A DNA stretch of 64,000 nucleotides from assembly GCA_024363285.1 (NCBI GenBank), contig AP024710.1, positions 1,768,001 to 1,832,000 on the forward strand, written 5' to 3'. Shown in pieces: positions 52,092 to 61,105 of the stretch; the first letter of the stretch is position 1, and each line of letters opens with the position of its first letter. A model generated the notes under the pieces. The model searched no databases and had not been told where the DNA came from. It saw only the letters and a list, made by a program, of their open reading frames with translations. This stretch comes from Leptolinea sp. HRD-7 (GTDB lineage: Bacteria; Chloroflexota; Anaerolineae; Anaerolineales; Anaerolineaceae). The position numbers were made by a program, and so were the translations under genes.

Positions 52092-54239
52092 ATGCCGACC
52101 TATGCCATCAGCATGACTAAAGAGTTCTGGGAGGATTTGAATAAACTTGATCAATCTGTGCGGATGCGGACGGAACGTTTGGTCAACCGAATCGTCGAAG
52201 ACCCCTGGGCGCCGGAAATCCAGGCGGAAAAAATTCACGCCGCGGAAGACGGAACATATTCGTCACGGGTCAATGATTCCTATCGCCTGATATTTAAATA
52301 TATTCAGCCAAAAGACATTATCATCTGCATGGTCGACCAGCATGACCGCGCGTACAAACGGGCATCCCGTAAGTGTTTCACTATGAATGATGGAGTTATT
52401 AAGTACGGAAACATATTAGAGACGGAAGCAACCTCACCAGCGGGAAGAAACGATCTGTTCGGAATGGTACTTCGACAAGATAAAAGCCGTGGAGCGCTTT
52501 TTATTGGTTATAAAGAAAGTGAGTTGCTGGCGCTGGGAGTGCCATCCGAGATTTTGCCGAATATTCTGGCGCTTGAGAATGTGAACCAGTTAGACAACGT
52601 GGAACGATTATTACCCGCTGATGTGTTTGACAGACTGGTCGAAGTCGCGCTTGGATTGATCGAACGGCCCAGGGTACCTGATAAAGTTTTGAGTGAAAGC
52701 CTGGGAGAGTATCAGGGTGGAGATGATCTATATCGCTTTGTGGATGGCAATGAATTTAAGCGAGTTCTTGAAGGGTCTCTGGAAGAATGGATGCTCTTTC
52801 TGGCGCCGCACCAACGGGCGTTGGTCAACCGTGTATACAATGGTCCGACCCGTATCAAGGGTGTTGCCGGTTCAGGGAAGACGGTTGTCGCTCTGCATCG
52901 CGCGTATTTTCTGGCTCGGAAATACCAGAATACTGGCAAGAAAATCCTGTTCCTTACTTATGGAAGCCGCCTGCCTGAAGTGAACAAACATCTTTTGTGC
53001 CAGTTGACTGGCAACGAGCCAGCTATCATGAATTCGATAGAATGTCTGACCATACACCAATGGTGTTCTCGCTTTCTACTTTCACGGGGAATTCGCCTTG
53101 GTGTAATTGAAGAAAAATCACAAAAATTACTGGAACAGGCATTGGATCAGATAAAAAAGAAATCTGAAGAAGGTTTCCCTCTGGCAAACAAAGCGGTTGA
53201 TTTTTTCCGGGATGAGATCCGTTACGTAATCAAAGGCAGAGATATTTCATCATTAGAAGACTATCTGGCTCTATCGCGGAGCGGGCGAGGTACCCGGTTA
53301 ACCATCGAAGAACGTAAATGTGTCTGGGAAGTGTATATCAAATTCCAGGATTTGATGGAGCTCGCCCATGTTAGTGAATATGATGATCTAATTCTGCGCT
53401 CAATTCAGGAATTAAAAACCGGGGGTCTTGAAGATCAATATTCTTCTGTGATAGTGGATGAAATTCAAGATTTAACGGAATCGACAATGAAACTTATTCG
53501 GATGATCGTGCCTCCCGGTCCAGACGACCTGTTCCTTGTGGGAGATGGATTGCAACGCATCTATCCGGGAGGGTATTATCTGGCGAATCTGGGGATCGAT
53601 ATAGTTGGTCGGGGGACTGTATTACGGAAAAATTACCGGAATACACAGCAGATTTTACAGGTTGCCCATGCCATGATGGAAAACACATCTTTTGACGATA
53701 TGGATGATGAGCCTTCCGAAGCTCAGATACCGGAATACTCTGTCAGAACGGGCGCCGTTCCGCGAATTCGAGGGTTCCAATCTGTTGAGAAAGAATTGGG
53801 TTGGATATCAAAGGAAATTCAAAGATTGATCTCGATTGAGAATTATTCTGAAAAAGATATAGCTATTGTGTATCGGTATTCCCCGCCTTACGAAAAGCCG
53901 ATCGAAGAAATAATTGGCGCAAATTTTACTTTAGTGAAACTGAAGAAAGACGCCGAAACTTATTTTGGCAATGGAATTAAATACTCCACGTTCCATTCAG
54001 TGAAAGGGCTGGAATTCAAGGTAGTTTTTATTGTCGGAGTCACGGATGGATGGATGGTTCCAAAAGACAAATGGGATCTGAATGAAAGTGCTCTGGATGA
54101 TTATCTGGAACGGGAACGGCGTTTATTATATGTCGCTATGACCCGGGCACGCGATCTACTTTATTTTTCATACTCGCGTGGAGTAGCGTCACGTTTTTTG
54201 AACAATATTCCCGAAGAAATGCTCAAACGGGTTTATTAG
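52092..54239 (+). CDS. RelE-fold domain fused to UvrD-like helicase
   Basis: 715 residues. Residues 1-95 resemble RelE/ParE-type mRNA-interferase or mRNA-interferase-like folds (FWEDLNKLDQSVRMRTERLVNRI, SRVNDSYRLIFKYIQP). The rest is a superfamily 1A helicase: Walker A GVAGSGKTV (about 257), motif II DEIQDL (about 456), motif IV with LRKNYRN, and YVAMTRARDLLYF near the end. A roughly 120-residue linker joins them. RelE-helicase fusions are rarer than either domain alone, and the role (repair or defence) is unknown. GGGGTTTAT precedes the ATG. Locally lower GC. Confidence 0.88.
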   Translation: MPTYAISMTKEFWEDLNKLDQSVRMRTERLVNRIVEDPWAPEIQAEKIHAAEDGTYSSRVNDSYRLIFKYIQPKDIIICMVDQHDRAYKRASRKCFTMNDGVIKYGNILETEATSPAGRNDLFGMVLRQDKSRGALFIGYKESELLALGVPSEILPNILALENVNQLDNVERLLPADVFDRLVEVALGLIERPRVPDKVLSESLGEYQGGDDLYRFVDGNEFKRVLEGSLEEWMLFLAPHQRALVNRVYNGPTRIKGVAGSGKTVVALHRAYFLARKYQNTGKKILFLTYGSRLPEVNKHLLCQLTGNEPAIMNSIECLTIHQWCSRFLLSRGIRLGVIEEKSQKLLEQALDQIKKKSEEGFPLANKAVDFFRDEIRYVIKGRDISSLEDYLALSRSGRGTRLTIEERKCVWEVYIKFQDLMELAHVSEYDDLILRSIQELKTGGLEDQYSSVIVDEIQDLTESTMKLIRMIVPPGPDDLFLVGDGLQRIYPGGYYLANLGIDIVGRGTVLRKNYRNTQQILQVAHAMMENTSFDDMDDEPSEAQIPEYSVRTGAVPRIRGFQSVEKELGWISKEIQRLISIENYSEKDIAIVYRYSPPYEKPIEEIIGANFTLVKLKKDAETYFGNGIKYSTFHSVKGLEFKVVFIVGVTDGWMVPKDKWDLNESALDDYLERERRLLYVAMTRARDLLYFSYSRGVASRFLNNIPEEMLKRVY

Positions 54240-54296
54240 GAAGTGAAAGGTTCATCGTAAATCTCACCAAAGACAGATCGGCTTTAGCAAAAAAAC

Positions 54297-54325
54297 TTGC
54301 CAGCGTGCCTTGCTTGCTCTATACT
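54297..54325 (+). promoter_or_regulatory. Promoter of the ABM-domain gene
   Basis: TTGCCA (54297-54302), exact 17-nt spacer, TATACT (54320-54325), 42 nt before the ATG. Confidence 0.7.
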
Positions 54326-54366
54326 GATAATTAGATAATTCGATTCCCGGGAAAAAGGAGGACTCT

Positions 54367-54669
54367 ATGTATATCACCACATTACATGGGCATGTCAGCA
54401 AAGAGAACCGACGAACTCTTGAGGAATCATTCGCGAAAAAAGCCAAGCATCCGCCAGAGGGGCTGATGCAATCCTTCCTGGTGCATAACAAAACAGACAA
54501 ATCTGATTGGCAGATCATATCTGTCTGGCGAAGTGAAGAAGCTTACCTGGAAGCTAAAGCATCTGGATTGGCCGATACCTGCGACACACTGTTTTTTGAG
54601 GCAGGAACCAAACCGGAACGGCGGCACTATGACGTAGCCGAGCGTTTCTTGCGCGTAGCCAGCGAATAA
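54367..54669 (+). CDS. Antibiotic biosynthesis monooxygenase (ABM)-like domain protein
   Basis: 100 residues with the dimeric ferredoxin-like ABM pattern: MYITTLHGHVSKENRRTLEESFAKK, then a core strand-helix (QSFLVHNKTDKSDWQIISVWRSEEAYLE), and a C-terminal helix ending VAERFLRVASE. Members include heme-degrading and quinone monooxygenases as well as non-enzymatic proteins. AAGGAGGACTCT is a strong ribosome site. Convergent with the GDSL gene. Confidence 0.82.
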   Translation: MYITTLHGHVSKENRRTLEESFAKKAKHPPEGLMQSFLVHNKTDKSDWQIISVWRSEEAYLEAKASGLADTCDTLFFEAGTKPERRHYDVAERFLRVASE

Positions 54670-54672
54670 AAA

Positions 54673-55305
54673 TCAGGAAAGTAAGTCAGGGATTCGCTGT
54701 GCCAGAGCACGGGCAAATTTTTCGTGTTCTTCCGGCGCCCAGTGAAGTCCGTCGAGATCACTGGTTGTCACGATTTCATTGGCATCCAGCAATGGGATAT
54801 TTAGTGGTTCAGTGACTTTCCTGAAGTATGACGCCAGATTCGTGGATTTTATATCTCCGCCGGCGAACATTTCAGCAAATTCATCTAATTTGCCCAGACG
54901 TGGTGGGGCAACCACCAGTATCTTTGGTGCCTGTCCATCCGGGCCGGTTTCAGAATGCAGGATAACCTTACATAGAACTCCGATACCACGGGCAATATCG
55001 GAAGGGGGAACGCAATACCGTTGCTTCAGATCGTTGGTACCCAGCATAAGCACGACCAAATTAAGTGGGCGGTGAGATTCAAGGCATGGCCCCAGATAGG
55101 TCTTCCCGTTCTTGTCTACTTCCACCGGATCATCCCACACCGTTGTTCGGCCGCAACAACCTTCTTCGATAATATAGTAGTCATCACCCAGAAGTTTTTG
55201 AAGGACACCTGTCCAACGAACATCGCGGGAGAAGCGGTTATGGGTTGGAGCTGGATCGCACCCCCAGGTATTGGAATCTCCATAGCAAAGAACGGATTTT
55301 TGCAT
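54673..55305 (-). CDS. SGNH/GDSL hydrolase
   Basis: 210 residues from ATG 55305 (GGAGAGG upstream). Block I CYGDSNTWG with the catalytic Ser, block II at RTTVWDD, block III LMLGTNDLK, and block V with the Asp-His pair in DLDGLHWAPEEHE. This is a small esterase/arylesterase of the SGNH family, like some rhamnogalacturonan-acetylesterase relatives. No signal peptide, so likely cytoplasmic. Substrate unknown. Confidence 0.93.
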   Translation of the reverse strand: MQKSVLCYGDSNTWGCDPAPTHNRFSRDVRWTGVLQKLLGDDYYIIEEGCCGRTTVWDDPVEVDKNGKTYLGPCLESHRPLNLVVLMLGTNDLKQRYCVPPSDIARGIGVLCKVILHSETGPDGQAPKILVVAPPRLGKLDEFAEMFAGGDIKSTNLASYFRKVTEPLNIPLLDANEIVTTSDLDGLHWAPEEHEKFARALAQRIPDLLS

Positions 55306-55317
55306 TCGCCTCTCCAT

Positions 55318-55685
55318 TATTAAAAATACATAAGAATGTCATGAATAATTCATGCAAATTATAGCCAAAAATAACTCCTTCATCATGTTTGTCTTTGGTA
55401 AAATGGATTGAGTAAACATTTCGGGTGACGACCAGCCGTCAATAAGGGTGATGGCGTACAAAATTATATTGAACAAATTAAAAAGAATGATCAGGCTGGA
55501 AGGAAAGCAAAGACCTTTTGGTTCATACCGGTTTGATGCGAAGGAACATCGCGGCGTTACAACCGCCGATACATACTACAGGAAGGCAACCTGATATCCA
55601 GTATAAAAACTCGGATGCATCTCACAAATCAATGGCTGGAAATCCAAATTTTGGAATCATTTCCTGGCGATAAGGAGGTATAGCT
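55318..55685. other. Region upstream of the hydrogenase operon
   Basis: 368 nt with no recognised gene on either strand besides one short plus-strand frame (55451-55594, described separately). It must hold the hydrogenase operon promoter. A TTGTCT ... TAAACA pair with an 18-nt spacer near 55389-55418 is too weak to call. AAGGAGG at 55673-55679 is the ribosome site of the first operon gene. Confidence 0.5.
55451..55594 (+). CDS. Possible 47-residue leader ORF, unknown
   Basis: ATG with AAGGGTG directly upstream, ending TGA at 55592-55594, just before the hydrogenase operon. It encodes a basic peptide (MAYKIILNKLKRMIRLEGKQ, then RPFGSYRFDAKEHRG). No family recognised. It may be a chance frame. 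Confidence 0.22.
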   Translation: MAYKIILNKLKRMIRLEGKQRPFGSYRFDAKEHRGVTTADTYYRKAT

Positions 55686-56168
55686 GTGTGGCAAATCTTG
55701 ATCGTAATAGGAATGCTATTGTGTGCAATTATGGCTGTGCGCACACAAAAATTGTTGTTATCCGCACTGTGGCTGGCGGGAGCCAGCGCGCTTGTCGCAC
55801 TCTGGATGTATATCCTGGGGGCGTACCAGATAGCCGTCATCGAGCTGAGCGTTGGAGCAGGGCTGGTGACGGTTCTTTTTGTCTTTGCCATTAATATCGC
55901 TGGCGAAGGCCCCGCCCAGGTACGTGAAATACTGCCGGGTTGGTTAAGTTGGGGTCTGGTGATCATCTCGCTTGGACTGTTGGCCTTTTTCACATTTTCT
56001 GGTTCATTGCCAGCCGCGGTTCCCTCAAACCTGAGTTTCAACATGGCATTCTGGCAAAACCGTGCGGCAGATGTGATGCTTCAAATTGTGATCATCTTCG
56101 CTGGCGCTCTGGGTATTCTGGGGTTACTGGCTGAAGGTAAATCTCATTCCACGAAGGGGGAGGAGTAA
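55686..56168 (+). CDS. Hydrogenase membrane subunit, NuoJ/DUF4040 (MbhD-like)
   Basis: 160 residues, about five transmembrane helices. The first half (AIMAVRTQKLLLSALWLAGASALVALWMYILGAYQIAVIELSVGAG, seen in segments) is the DUF4040/MbhD pattern. The second half carries an extra pair of helices with VMLQIVIIFAGALGILGLLAE, like MbhE/NuoJ. It belongs to the ion-pumping arm. GTG start at 55686 with AAGGAGG. First gene of the operon, 1 nt from the next. Confidence 0.78.
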   Translation: MWQILIVIGMLLCAIMAVRTQKLLLSALWLAGASALVALWMYILGAYQIAVIELSVGAGLVTVLFVFAINIAGEGPAQVREILPGWLSWGLVIISLGLLAFFTFSGSLPAAVPSNLSFNMAFWQNRAADVMLQIVIIFAGALGILGLLAEGKSHSTKGEE

Positions 56169-56169
56169 T

Positions 56170-56481
56170 ATGCAGATTTCTCTCGCGACTCTTTCCATTA
56201 TCGGGGTACTGGGGCTGGTAGGGATCGGTTTATATGCCCTCCTGGCAGCAGAGCACATGATCAAAGTGATTATTGCTCTGCAAATAATGGCCAAAGGCGC
56301 CATAATGGCATTTGTAGCAGCCGGGCAGGTTAATGGTCAGGTTAATACCGGGCAAAGCCTGGCGCTGACAGTTATTGTGGCTGATACGATTGTGGCGGTT
56401 GTTGGACTGTCACTGGCTGTACAGGCACGCCGGTTTATCGGCTCAATGAATATTCGTGATTTATCCAATTTAAAGAGGTGA
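56170..56481 (+). CDS. NuoK/MnhC-like membrane subunit
   Basis: 103 residues, three helices, matching NuoK/MrpC/MbhG: IIGVLGLVGIGLYALLAAEHMIKVIIALQIM with the conserved Glu (about residue 28), then ALTVIVADTIVAVVGLSLA. It contributes to the proton or sodium path in complex I-like machines. GGGGGAGGAGTAAT provides its ribosome site. Confidence 0.85.
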   Translation: MQISLATLSIIGVLGLVGIGLYALLAAEHMIKVIIALQIMAKGAIMAFVAAGQVNGQVNTGQSLALTVIVADTIVAVVGLSLAVQARRFIGSMNIRDLSNLKR

Positions 56482-56486
56482 GTTAG

Positions 56487-58235
56487 ATGGCTGCCACTTT
56501 ACTTTTACTCACCATAGCTATCCCCTGGGCTGGCGCTTTGATCATCTGGCTGATCGGCGATGAATACACAAAATTACTGCATGGCGTGGCTGTTGCCTTT
56601 TCTGTAGCGGCCGGTATTGCCGCGTTGCTGCTAATTCCCTATGCTACCGGGGCACCGATCATCTCGGTTGACGCGGGTCCGGTATTCGGCGTGTTTACCT
56701 TCGCTCCAGACGGATTGGGCGTTTTCCTGTCAGCGGTGGCTACCGTCATCGGCAGCCTTGCCGTCATCTTCTCCGTAGATTACATGAAGGGTGAAGGTCA
56801 GATCGCGCGGTATTACGCTTTCGTACTCTTTTTCATTGGCAGTATGACCGGGCTGGTTCTCACCACCAATCTGCTGTTGATCTTCGTTTTCTGGGAACTT
56901 ACCGCGCTGTGTTCATACGCGTTGATCGCGTTCCATAACGATGACCCCAAAGCGGTGGCTGGCGGTATGAAAGCCTTGATCATCACTCAATTCGGTGGTG
57001 TGGGGTTGTTGTTGGGCGCGCTGCTTATTCGCAGTTATCTGGGCAGCTACGAATTGAACGATCTGCTGGCCAATGTGGACAAGATACCGGCCAGTGTGCT
57101 TTCAGTGGCGGCGTTCGGTTTTCTGGCAGCCGCGGCGGCTAAATCGGCTCAGTTCCCCTTCCAGACCTGGCTTCCAGACGCGATGGAAGCTCCCACTCCT
57201 ATCAGCGCCCTTATCCATGCGGCGACCATGGTCAACGCGGGGGTGTATCTTCTGGCCCGGTTCTACCCGGCTTTCAAAGATGTCCCCGGATGGACGCTTA
57301 CTGTTGTTATTGTCGGTATGCTTTCCGCGTTGCTGGCGGCTATTATGGCTACGGTGGCAACCGATCTGAAACGGGTTCTGGCTTATTCCACCGTTTCACA
57401 GCTTGGTTTCATGGTTTACGCTGTGGGGACTGGCGGTATTTTCGCCAGCCAGTTTCACCTGTTCAGCCATTCGGTGTTCAAAGCCCTGCTCTTCCTGGGC
57501 GCCGGTGCTGTGATCCACGCTGCCGGAACGCGTGACATGCGCGAAATGGGCGGCCTCGGCAAGAAAATGCCGGTGGTACGCAACGTTTTCATTCTGGGTT
57601 CACTCGCACTGGCCGGCTTGCCCATTATGAACGGTTTCTGGAGCAAGGAACTGGTGCTGGAATCTGGTTTGAAAGGCGGCCCCATCTGGGCATTCGTTAT
57701 CATGCTTACCGTAGCCGGTATCACAGCCTTCTATACCTTCCGATGTGTGAACCTGGTCTTTTACGGCGAACCCCGCAAGGAACTGCATGTTCACGATGCC
57801 GGTCCGTTCATGAAAACCGCGCTCATCCCGTTGGCCGCGCTTTCGCTGGTCACCTGGCTGGCAGCCGGCCCATTCGCGGATTTGCTAAAGAATACTTTAC
57901 CGCATCATGAGCTTGAGCACATAACCACCATGGAAATGGTGGAAGAAGTCGTCATGGCTCCGGCAACCTGGATCGCGATGATTGTAATTGCTATTGGCCT
58001 GGTCTGCTGGTGGCAGCGTGACAGACTTACCGGTGTGGCTAACAGCCTGAAAGGGCTGGCCAAAGCAGCGACTGACAGCTTTGGATTTGAAGCCATCAAC
58101 CGCGGTGTGGTGAATGGGGTTCAGTCATCCGCCGAATCTCTGCGTGTCACTCAAACCGGTGTATTGAACTGGAATATTGCGTCAATCCTGATTGGATTGA
58201 TTGCCGTGCTTGTAATTCTGGTGATGGGAGCCTGA
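56487..58235 (+). CDS. NuoL/MrpA-like antiporter subunit
   Basis: 582 residues with about 14-16 transmembrane helices. Proton-channel residues of the family appear: FWELTALCSYALI (Glu in helix 5), an ALIHAATMVNAGVYLLARF segment (Lys/His path), and KALLFLGAGAVIH (Lys helix). SAQFPFQTWLPDAMEAPTPISA is the NuoL/MrpA signature. The C-terminus is shorter than full NuoL (about 610) and lacks the long lateral helix seen there as far as can be told. Ion (H+ or Na+) unresolved. Confidence 0.9.
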   Translation: MAATLLLLTIAIPWAGALIIWLIGDEYTKLLHGVAVAFSVAAGIAALLLIPYATGAPIISVDAGPVFGVFTFAPDGLGVFLSAVATVIGSLAVIFSVDYMKGEGQIARYYAFVLFFIGSMTGLVLTTNLLLIFVFWELTALCSYALIAFHNDDPKAVAGGMKALIITQFGGVGLLLGALLIRSYLGSYELNDLLANVDKIPASVLSVAAFGFLAAAAAKSAQFPFQTWLPDAMEAPTPISALIHAATMVNAGVYLLARFYPAFKDVPGWTLTVVIVGMLSALLAAIMATVATDLKRVLAYSTVSQLGFMVYAVGTGGIFASQFHLFSHSVFKALLFLGAGAVIHAAGTRDMREMGGLGKKMPVVRNVFILGSLALAGLPIMNGFWSKELVLESGLKGGPIWAFVIMLTVAGITAFYTFRCVNLVFYGEPRKELHVHDAGPFMKTALIPLAALSLVTWLAAGPFADLLKNTLPHHELEHITTMEMVEEVVMAPATWIAMIVIAIGLVCWWQRDRLTGVANSLKGLAKAATDSFGFEAINRGVVNGVQSSAESLRVTQTGVLNWNIASILIGLIAVLVILVMGA

Positions 58236-58239
58236 GACT

Positions 58240-59742
58240 ATGGACAATAAAACACTCTTCCTCTGGCTGCTGATTTTGCCCTTTGTCGGGGCGGTCGTCA
58301 CCTATCTTGCCGGCCGTACGGCTGTTATTCAGAAAATGAAAAACAATCCAGCCCGGTGGTTGGCTCTTGTTGTGTTCCTGGCTGTGGATTACTTCTTTGT
58401 AACCCTGGCCGGGCAATTTCTCTCCGGTGGGCCGGTAGACCTGAATATCGGTACGGTTTCTCTGCAGTTTGACGGTATCAGCCTGGTACTGGGCGGTTCC
58501 GCGCTATTGCTGGGCACACTGGCTTCACTTTTCTCCATCGAGTATGTGGCTGGCGAAGTAGGAGAAGAAAAATTTTATTCCATGATGATCGCCATGGTAG
58601 CGTCTGTTGTAGGTCTCTCCTGCGCCAATGACCTGTTCAACCTGTGGGTCTGGTTTGAGACGATGGCTATCACCTCATATATGCTCGTGGCATTCTACAG
58701 CTCTCAACCGGGTTCCCTGGAAGCCGGTGTGAAATACCTGGTACAGAGCGCCACCGGGTCAGTCTTCGTAATGGTTGGTGTCGCGCTGGTATTTATGGTT
58801 ACCGGAGAGACAAACCTGGTAGCCATATCAAAAGCAGGTGTTTCGTCTACGCTCCTGATAGGAGCTGGAGCACTGTTCATCATCGGTTTCGGAGTGAAAG
58901 CGGCTCTGGTTCCCATGCACACCTGGCTGCCTGACGCGCACTCTCAGGCTCCCAGCGGTGTCTCTGCCCTGCTCTCCGGTATTGTAATTGAAGCCGGTCT
59001 TGTGGCTATGCTGCGCGCGTTAGGCCCCCTTGCCCAGATTTCACTTTCCTGGGGTGTAATTTTACTGATCTTTGGCGCCGTAAACATGACATACGGCAAC
59101 CTGATGGCTCTTCGACAGAACCAGGTTAAACGTTTGCTGGCATTTTCCAGCCTTAGCCATGTAGGCTATATGCTCATCGGTTTTGGCGCGGCTATTCAGT
59201 TCCACATGTTGAACGGAGCGGCCGGTGGTTTCTTCCACCTGATCACACACACCATGATGAAAGGTTTGGCCTTCCTTTCAGCCGGCGCGTTGTTATATGC
59301 GATGTACATAACCAAACATAAACATGGGCCGTTGTTGTTGGAAGATCTGAACGGAGCCAGTAAAAAATATCCAATGACGGCCATGGCGTTATCTGTCGCG
59401 GTACTGGGGCTGGGTGGTCTTCCCCCGCTGGCAGGGTTTATGTCAAAATGGCAAATCTTTGTTGGCGGTTTTGAGACCCAGAATATCTGGATGATGGTGC
59501 TTGTTGTGTACGCGGCATTGAACAGTGTGCTTTCACTGGGTTACTATGCCCCGATGGTCAACCGAATGTACCGCATGGAACCGGCAGAAATAGTCAATGA
59601 CGGTAAAGAACTGAGTTTCTTGATTCAGATCCCATTGGTCATTTTGACCTCCGCCATCGTGGCGATCGGCATCTGGCCGTCTGCGGTCAGTTTCATTACC
59701 ACGCCGGCGGCGGCAGCGCTGTTGAAAGCGTTTGGAGGCTAA
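58240..59742 (+). CDS. NuoN/MrpD-like antiporter subunit
   Basis: 500 residues, about 14 helices. Markers: WFETMAITSYMLVAFY (Glu helix), VKAALVPMHTWLPDAHSQAPSGVSALLSGIVIEAG, NLMALRQNQVKRLLAFSSLSHVGYMLIG, and HLITHTMMKGLAFLSAGALLY. It is closest to MrpD/NuoN/HyfF-type subunits. Together with the NuoL-like protein it forms the two-channel pumping arm. It starts 4 nt after the preceding gene. Confidence 0.9.
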   Translation: MDNKTLFLWLLILPFVGAVVTYLAGRTAVIQKMKNNPARWLALVVFLAVDYFFVTLAGQFLSGGPVDLNIGTVSLQFDGISLVLGGSALLLGTLASLFSIEYVAGEVGEEKFYSMMIAMVASVVGLSCANDLFNLWVWFETMAITSYMLVAFYSSQPGSLEAGVKYLVQSATGSVFVMVGVALVFMVTGETNLVAISKAGVSSTLLIGAGALFIIGFGVKAALVPMHTWLPDAHSQAPSGVSALLSGIVIEAGLVAMLRALGPLAQISLSWGVILLIFGAVNMTYGNLMALRQNQVKRLLAFSSLSHVGYMLIGFGAAIQFHMLNGAAGGFFHLITHTMMKGLAFLSAGALLYAMYITKHKHGPLLLEDLNGASKKYPMTAMALSVAVLGLGGLPPLAGFMSKWQIFVGGFETQNIWMMVLVVYAALNSVLSLGYYAPMVNRMYRMEPAEIVNDGKELSFLIQIPLVILTSAIVAIGIWPSAVSFITTPAAAALLKAFGG

Positions 59743-59745
59743 ACA

Positions 59746-60057
59746 ATGGAAATATTACTTTCTCCTCCCCTTGCGTTTCTAATTTACATCCCATTAGTCG
59801 GGCTTATTGCCGTCCTCGGGCGCGTTCTGGCTGGCCCTGAACATGCCAACCCGATGAAATCCAGCCTGTATGGCTCTGGTGAAGAAGCTCCTACCAGCTC
59901 AGCGGCTCCCGGGTATAAACCCTTTTTCCTGATCGCTTTCTTCTTCGCGTTTCTGCATCTGGGAATGTTGGTGCTGGGCACAGGCGGATTAAACTGGACA
60001 ACCGGCGCTTACCTGATCGGTCTGGCCCTCGCGCTGATCGCCCTCATATTGGGATAA
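59746..60057 (+). CDS. Small NuoA-like membrane subunit
   Basis: 103 residues, three helices. The central GSGEEAPTSSAAPGYKPFFLIAFFFAFLHLGMLVLG, in parts YGSGEEAP and FFLIAFFFAFL, resembles the NuoA loop-plus-helix (EsG...RF..FYL.A..F). It closes the membrane module 50 nt before an internal promoter. Confidence in the NuoA match is moderate; a hydrogenase-specific small subunit is possible. Confidence 0.62.
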   Translation: MEILLSPPLAFLIYIPLVGLIAVLGRVLAGPEHANPMKSSLYGSGEEAPTSSAAPGYKPFFLIAFFFAFLHLGMLVLGTGGLNWTTGAYLIGLALALIALILG

Positions 60058-60077
60058 GCAGGGTAAACCGGTATAAT
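60049..60077 (+). promoter_or_regulatory. Internal promoter before the hydrogenase small subunit
   Basis: TTGGGA (60049-60054), exact 17-nt spacer, TATAAT (60072-60077), 30 nt before the small-subunit ATG. It could express the catalytic module separately from the membrane arm. Confidence 0.5.
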
Positions 60078-60107
60078 ATATCTGGATAGTCGGATTAGAT
60101 CAGGAGT

Positions 60108-60587
60108 ATGACCTTGGAACTTCAACTCGATTCAGTCTGGACAAAAACTTTACATCAAGTAAAGACATGGGCGAGAATTAACAGCCCCTGGGCAATTCAT
60201 TTTAATAGCGGCTCATGTAACGGCTGTGATATCGAAATTCTTGCCACTTTGACTCCCCGTTATGATGTGGAACGTTTGGGGATAAAACTACAGGGCAGCC
60301 CCCGCCATGCGGATGTGCTGATCTGCACTGGGCCTGTCACCCGCCAGGCGCGGGATAGACTGCTGCGTATTTATGAGCAAATGCCGGAGCCAAAATTTGT
60401 TATTGCTGTGGGTTCATGCGGTATTTCAGGCGGGGCTTTTCACGGGTGCTACAACATCACCGGGAATATCAATGAGGTGATTCCGGTCGATGTGTACGTC
60501 CCCGGTTGTCCGCCGCGGCCTGAAGCCATCATATATGGTGTGGCTCAACTGCTCGAAAAACTCAAAGCTTCAGCCAAATCTGCATAG
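60108..60587 (+). CDS. [NiFe]-hydrogenase small subunit (NuoB-like)
   Basis: 159 residues carrying one proximal [4Fe-4S] cluster. Cluster ligands: SCNGCDIE (C37, C40), GSCGISGG (C104) and PGCPPRPE (C134), the group 4/NuoB pattern. CAGGAGT precedes the ATG. It transfers electrons between the Ni-Fe site of the large subunit and the ferredoxin-like subunit. Confidence 0.93.
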   Translation: MTLELQLDSVWTKTLHQVKTWARINSPWAIHFNSGSCNGCDIEILATLTPRYDVERLGIKLQGSPRHADVLICTGPVTRQARDRLLRIYEQMPEPKFVIAVGSCGISGGAFHGCYNITGNINEVIPVDVYVPGCPPRPEAIIYGVAQLLEKLKASAKSA

Positions 60588-60599
60588 TGGAGGATGAAG

Positions 60600-61103
60600 A
60601 TGGATACTGAAAAAGCCCTTGCGCGGGTAGAGGAACTCCTCAAACCCTTTAGCAAGGAAATCACAAAACCGGCTTCCAACAGGCTCGACGCGGTCGTGGC
60701 TCCTGAAAATTTGGTTGAAGCGGTAACTGTTCTGACAAAAGAAAACTGGGGCTACCTCCTCACCATTACCGGTCTGGATGTACCCGCGCCTGCCCCGGAG
60801 GGCAATGAGCAAGCCGGCGAAAACCATGTGGAATTGTTATACCATTTTGGTGAAGGAGCGGCCGTTGCTACCCTTCGGGTTTCCGTTCCATACAGTAACC
60901 TGAGCGTTCCATCTGTATGCGGAGTGATCCCGGCGGCAACATTGTATGAGCGTGAAATAATGGAAATGCTGGGTGTTGTTTGTGAGGGAACACCGAACCC
61001 CGAAAAACTGCTGCTTCCCGATGACTGGCCGGCAGGTGTATTTCCATTACGAAAAGAATTTACCGGTTTTAATAAAAAACCCGAAGAGGGTGAAGGAGTA
61101 TAA
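60600..61103 (+). CDS. NuoC-like hydrogenase subunit
   Basis: 167 residues from ATG 60600, preferred over ATG 60594 since GGAGG (60589-60593) would leave no spacing for the latter. The NuoC/HycE-N domain shows as AVTVLTKENWGYLLTITGLDVPA, HVELLYHFGEGAAVATLRVSVP, and YEREIMEMLGVVCEG. C-terminal LPDDWPAGVFPLRKEF is the standard closing. It docks the large subunit onto the membrane arm. Confidence 0.9.
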   Translation: MDTEKALARVEELLKPFSKEITKPASNRLDAVVAPENLVEAVTVLTKENWGYLLTITGLDVPAPAPEGNEQAGENHVELLYHFGEGAAVATLRVSVPYSNLSVPSVCGVIPAATLYEREIMEMLGVVCEGTPNPEKLLLPDDWPAGVFPLRKEFTGFNKKPEEGEGV

Positions 61104-61105
61104 CA

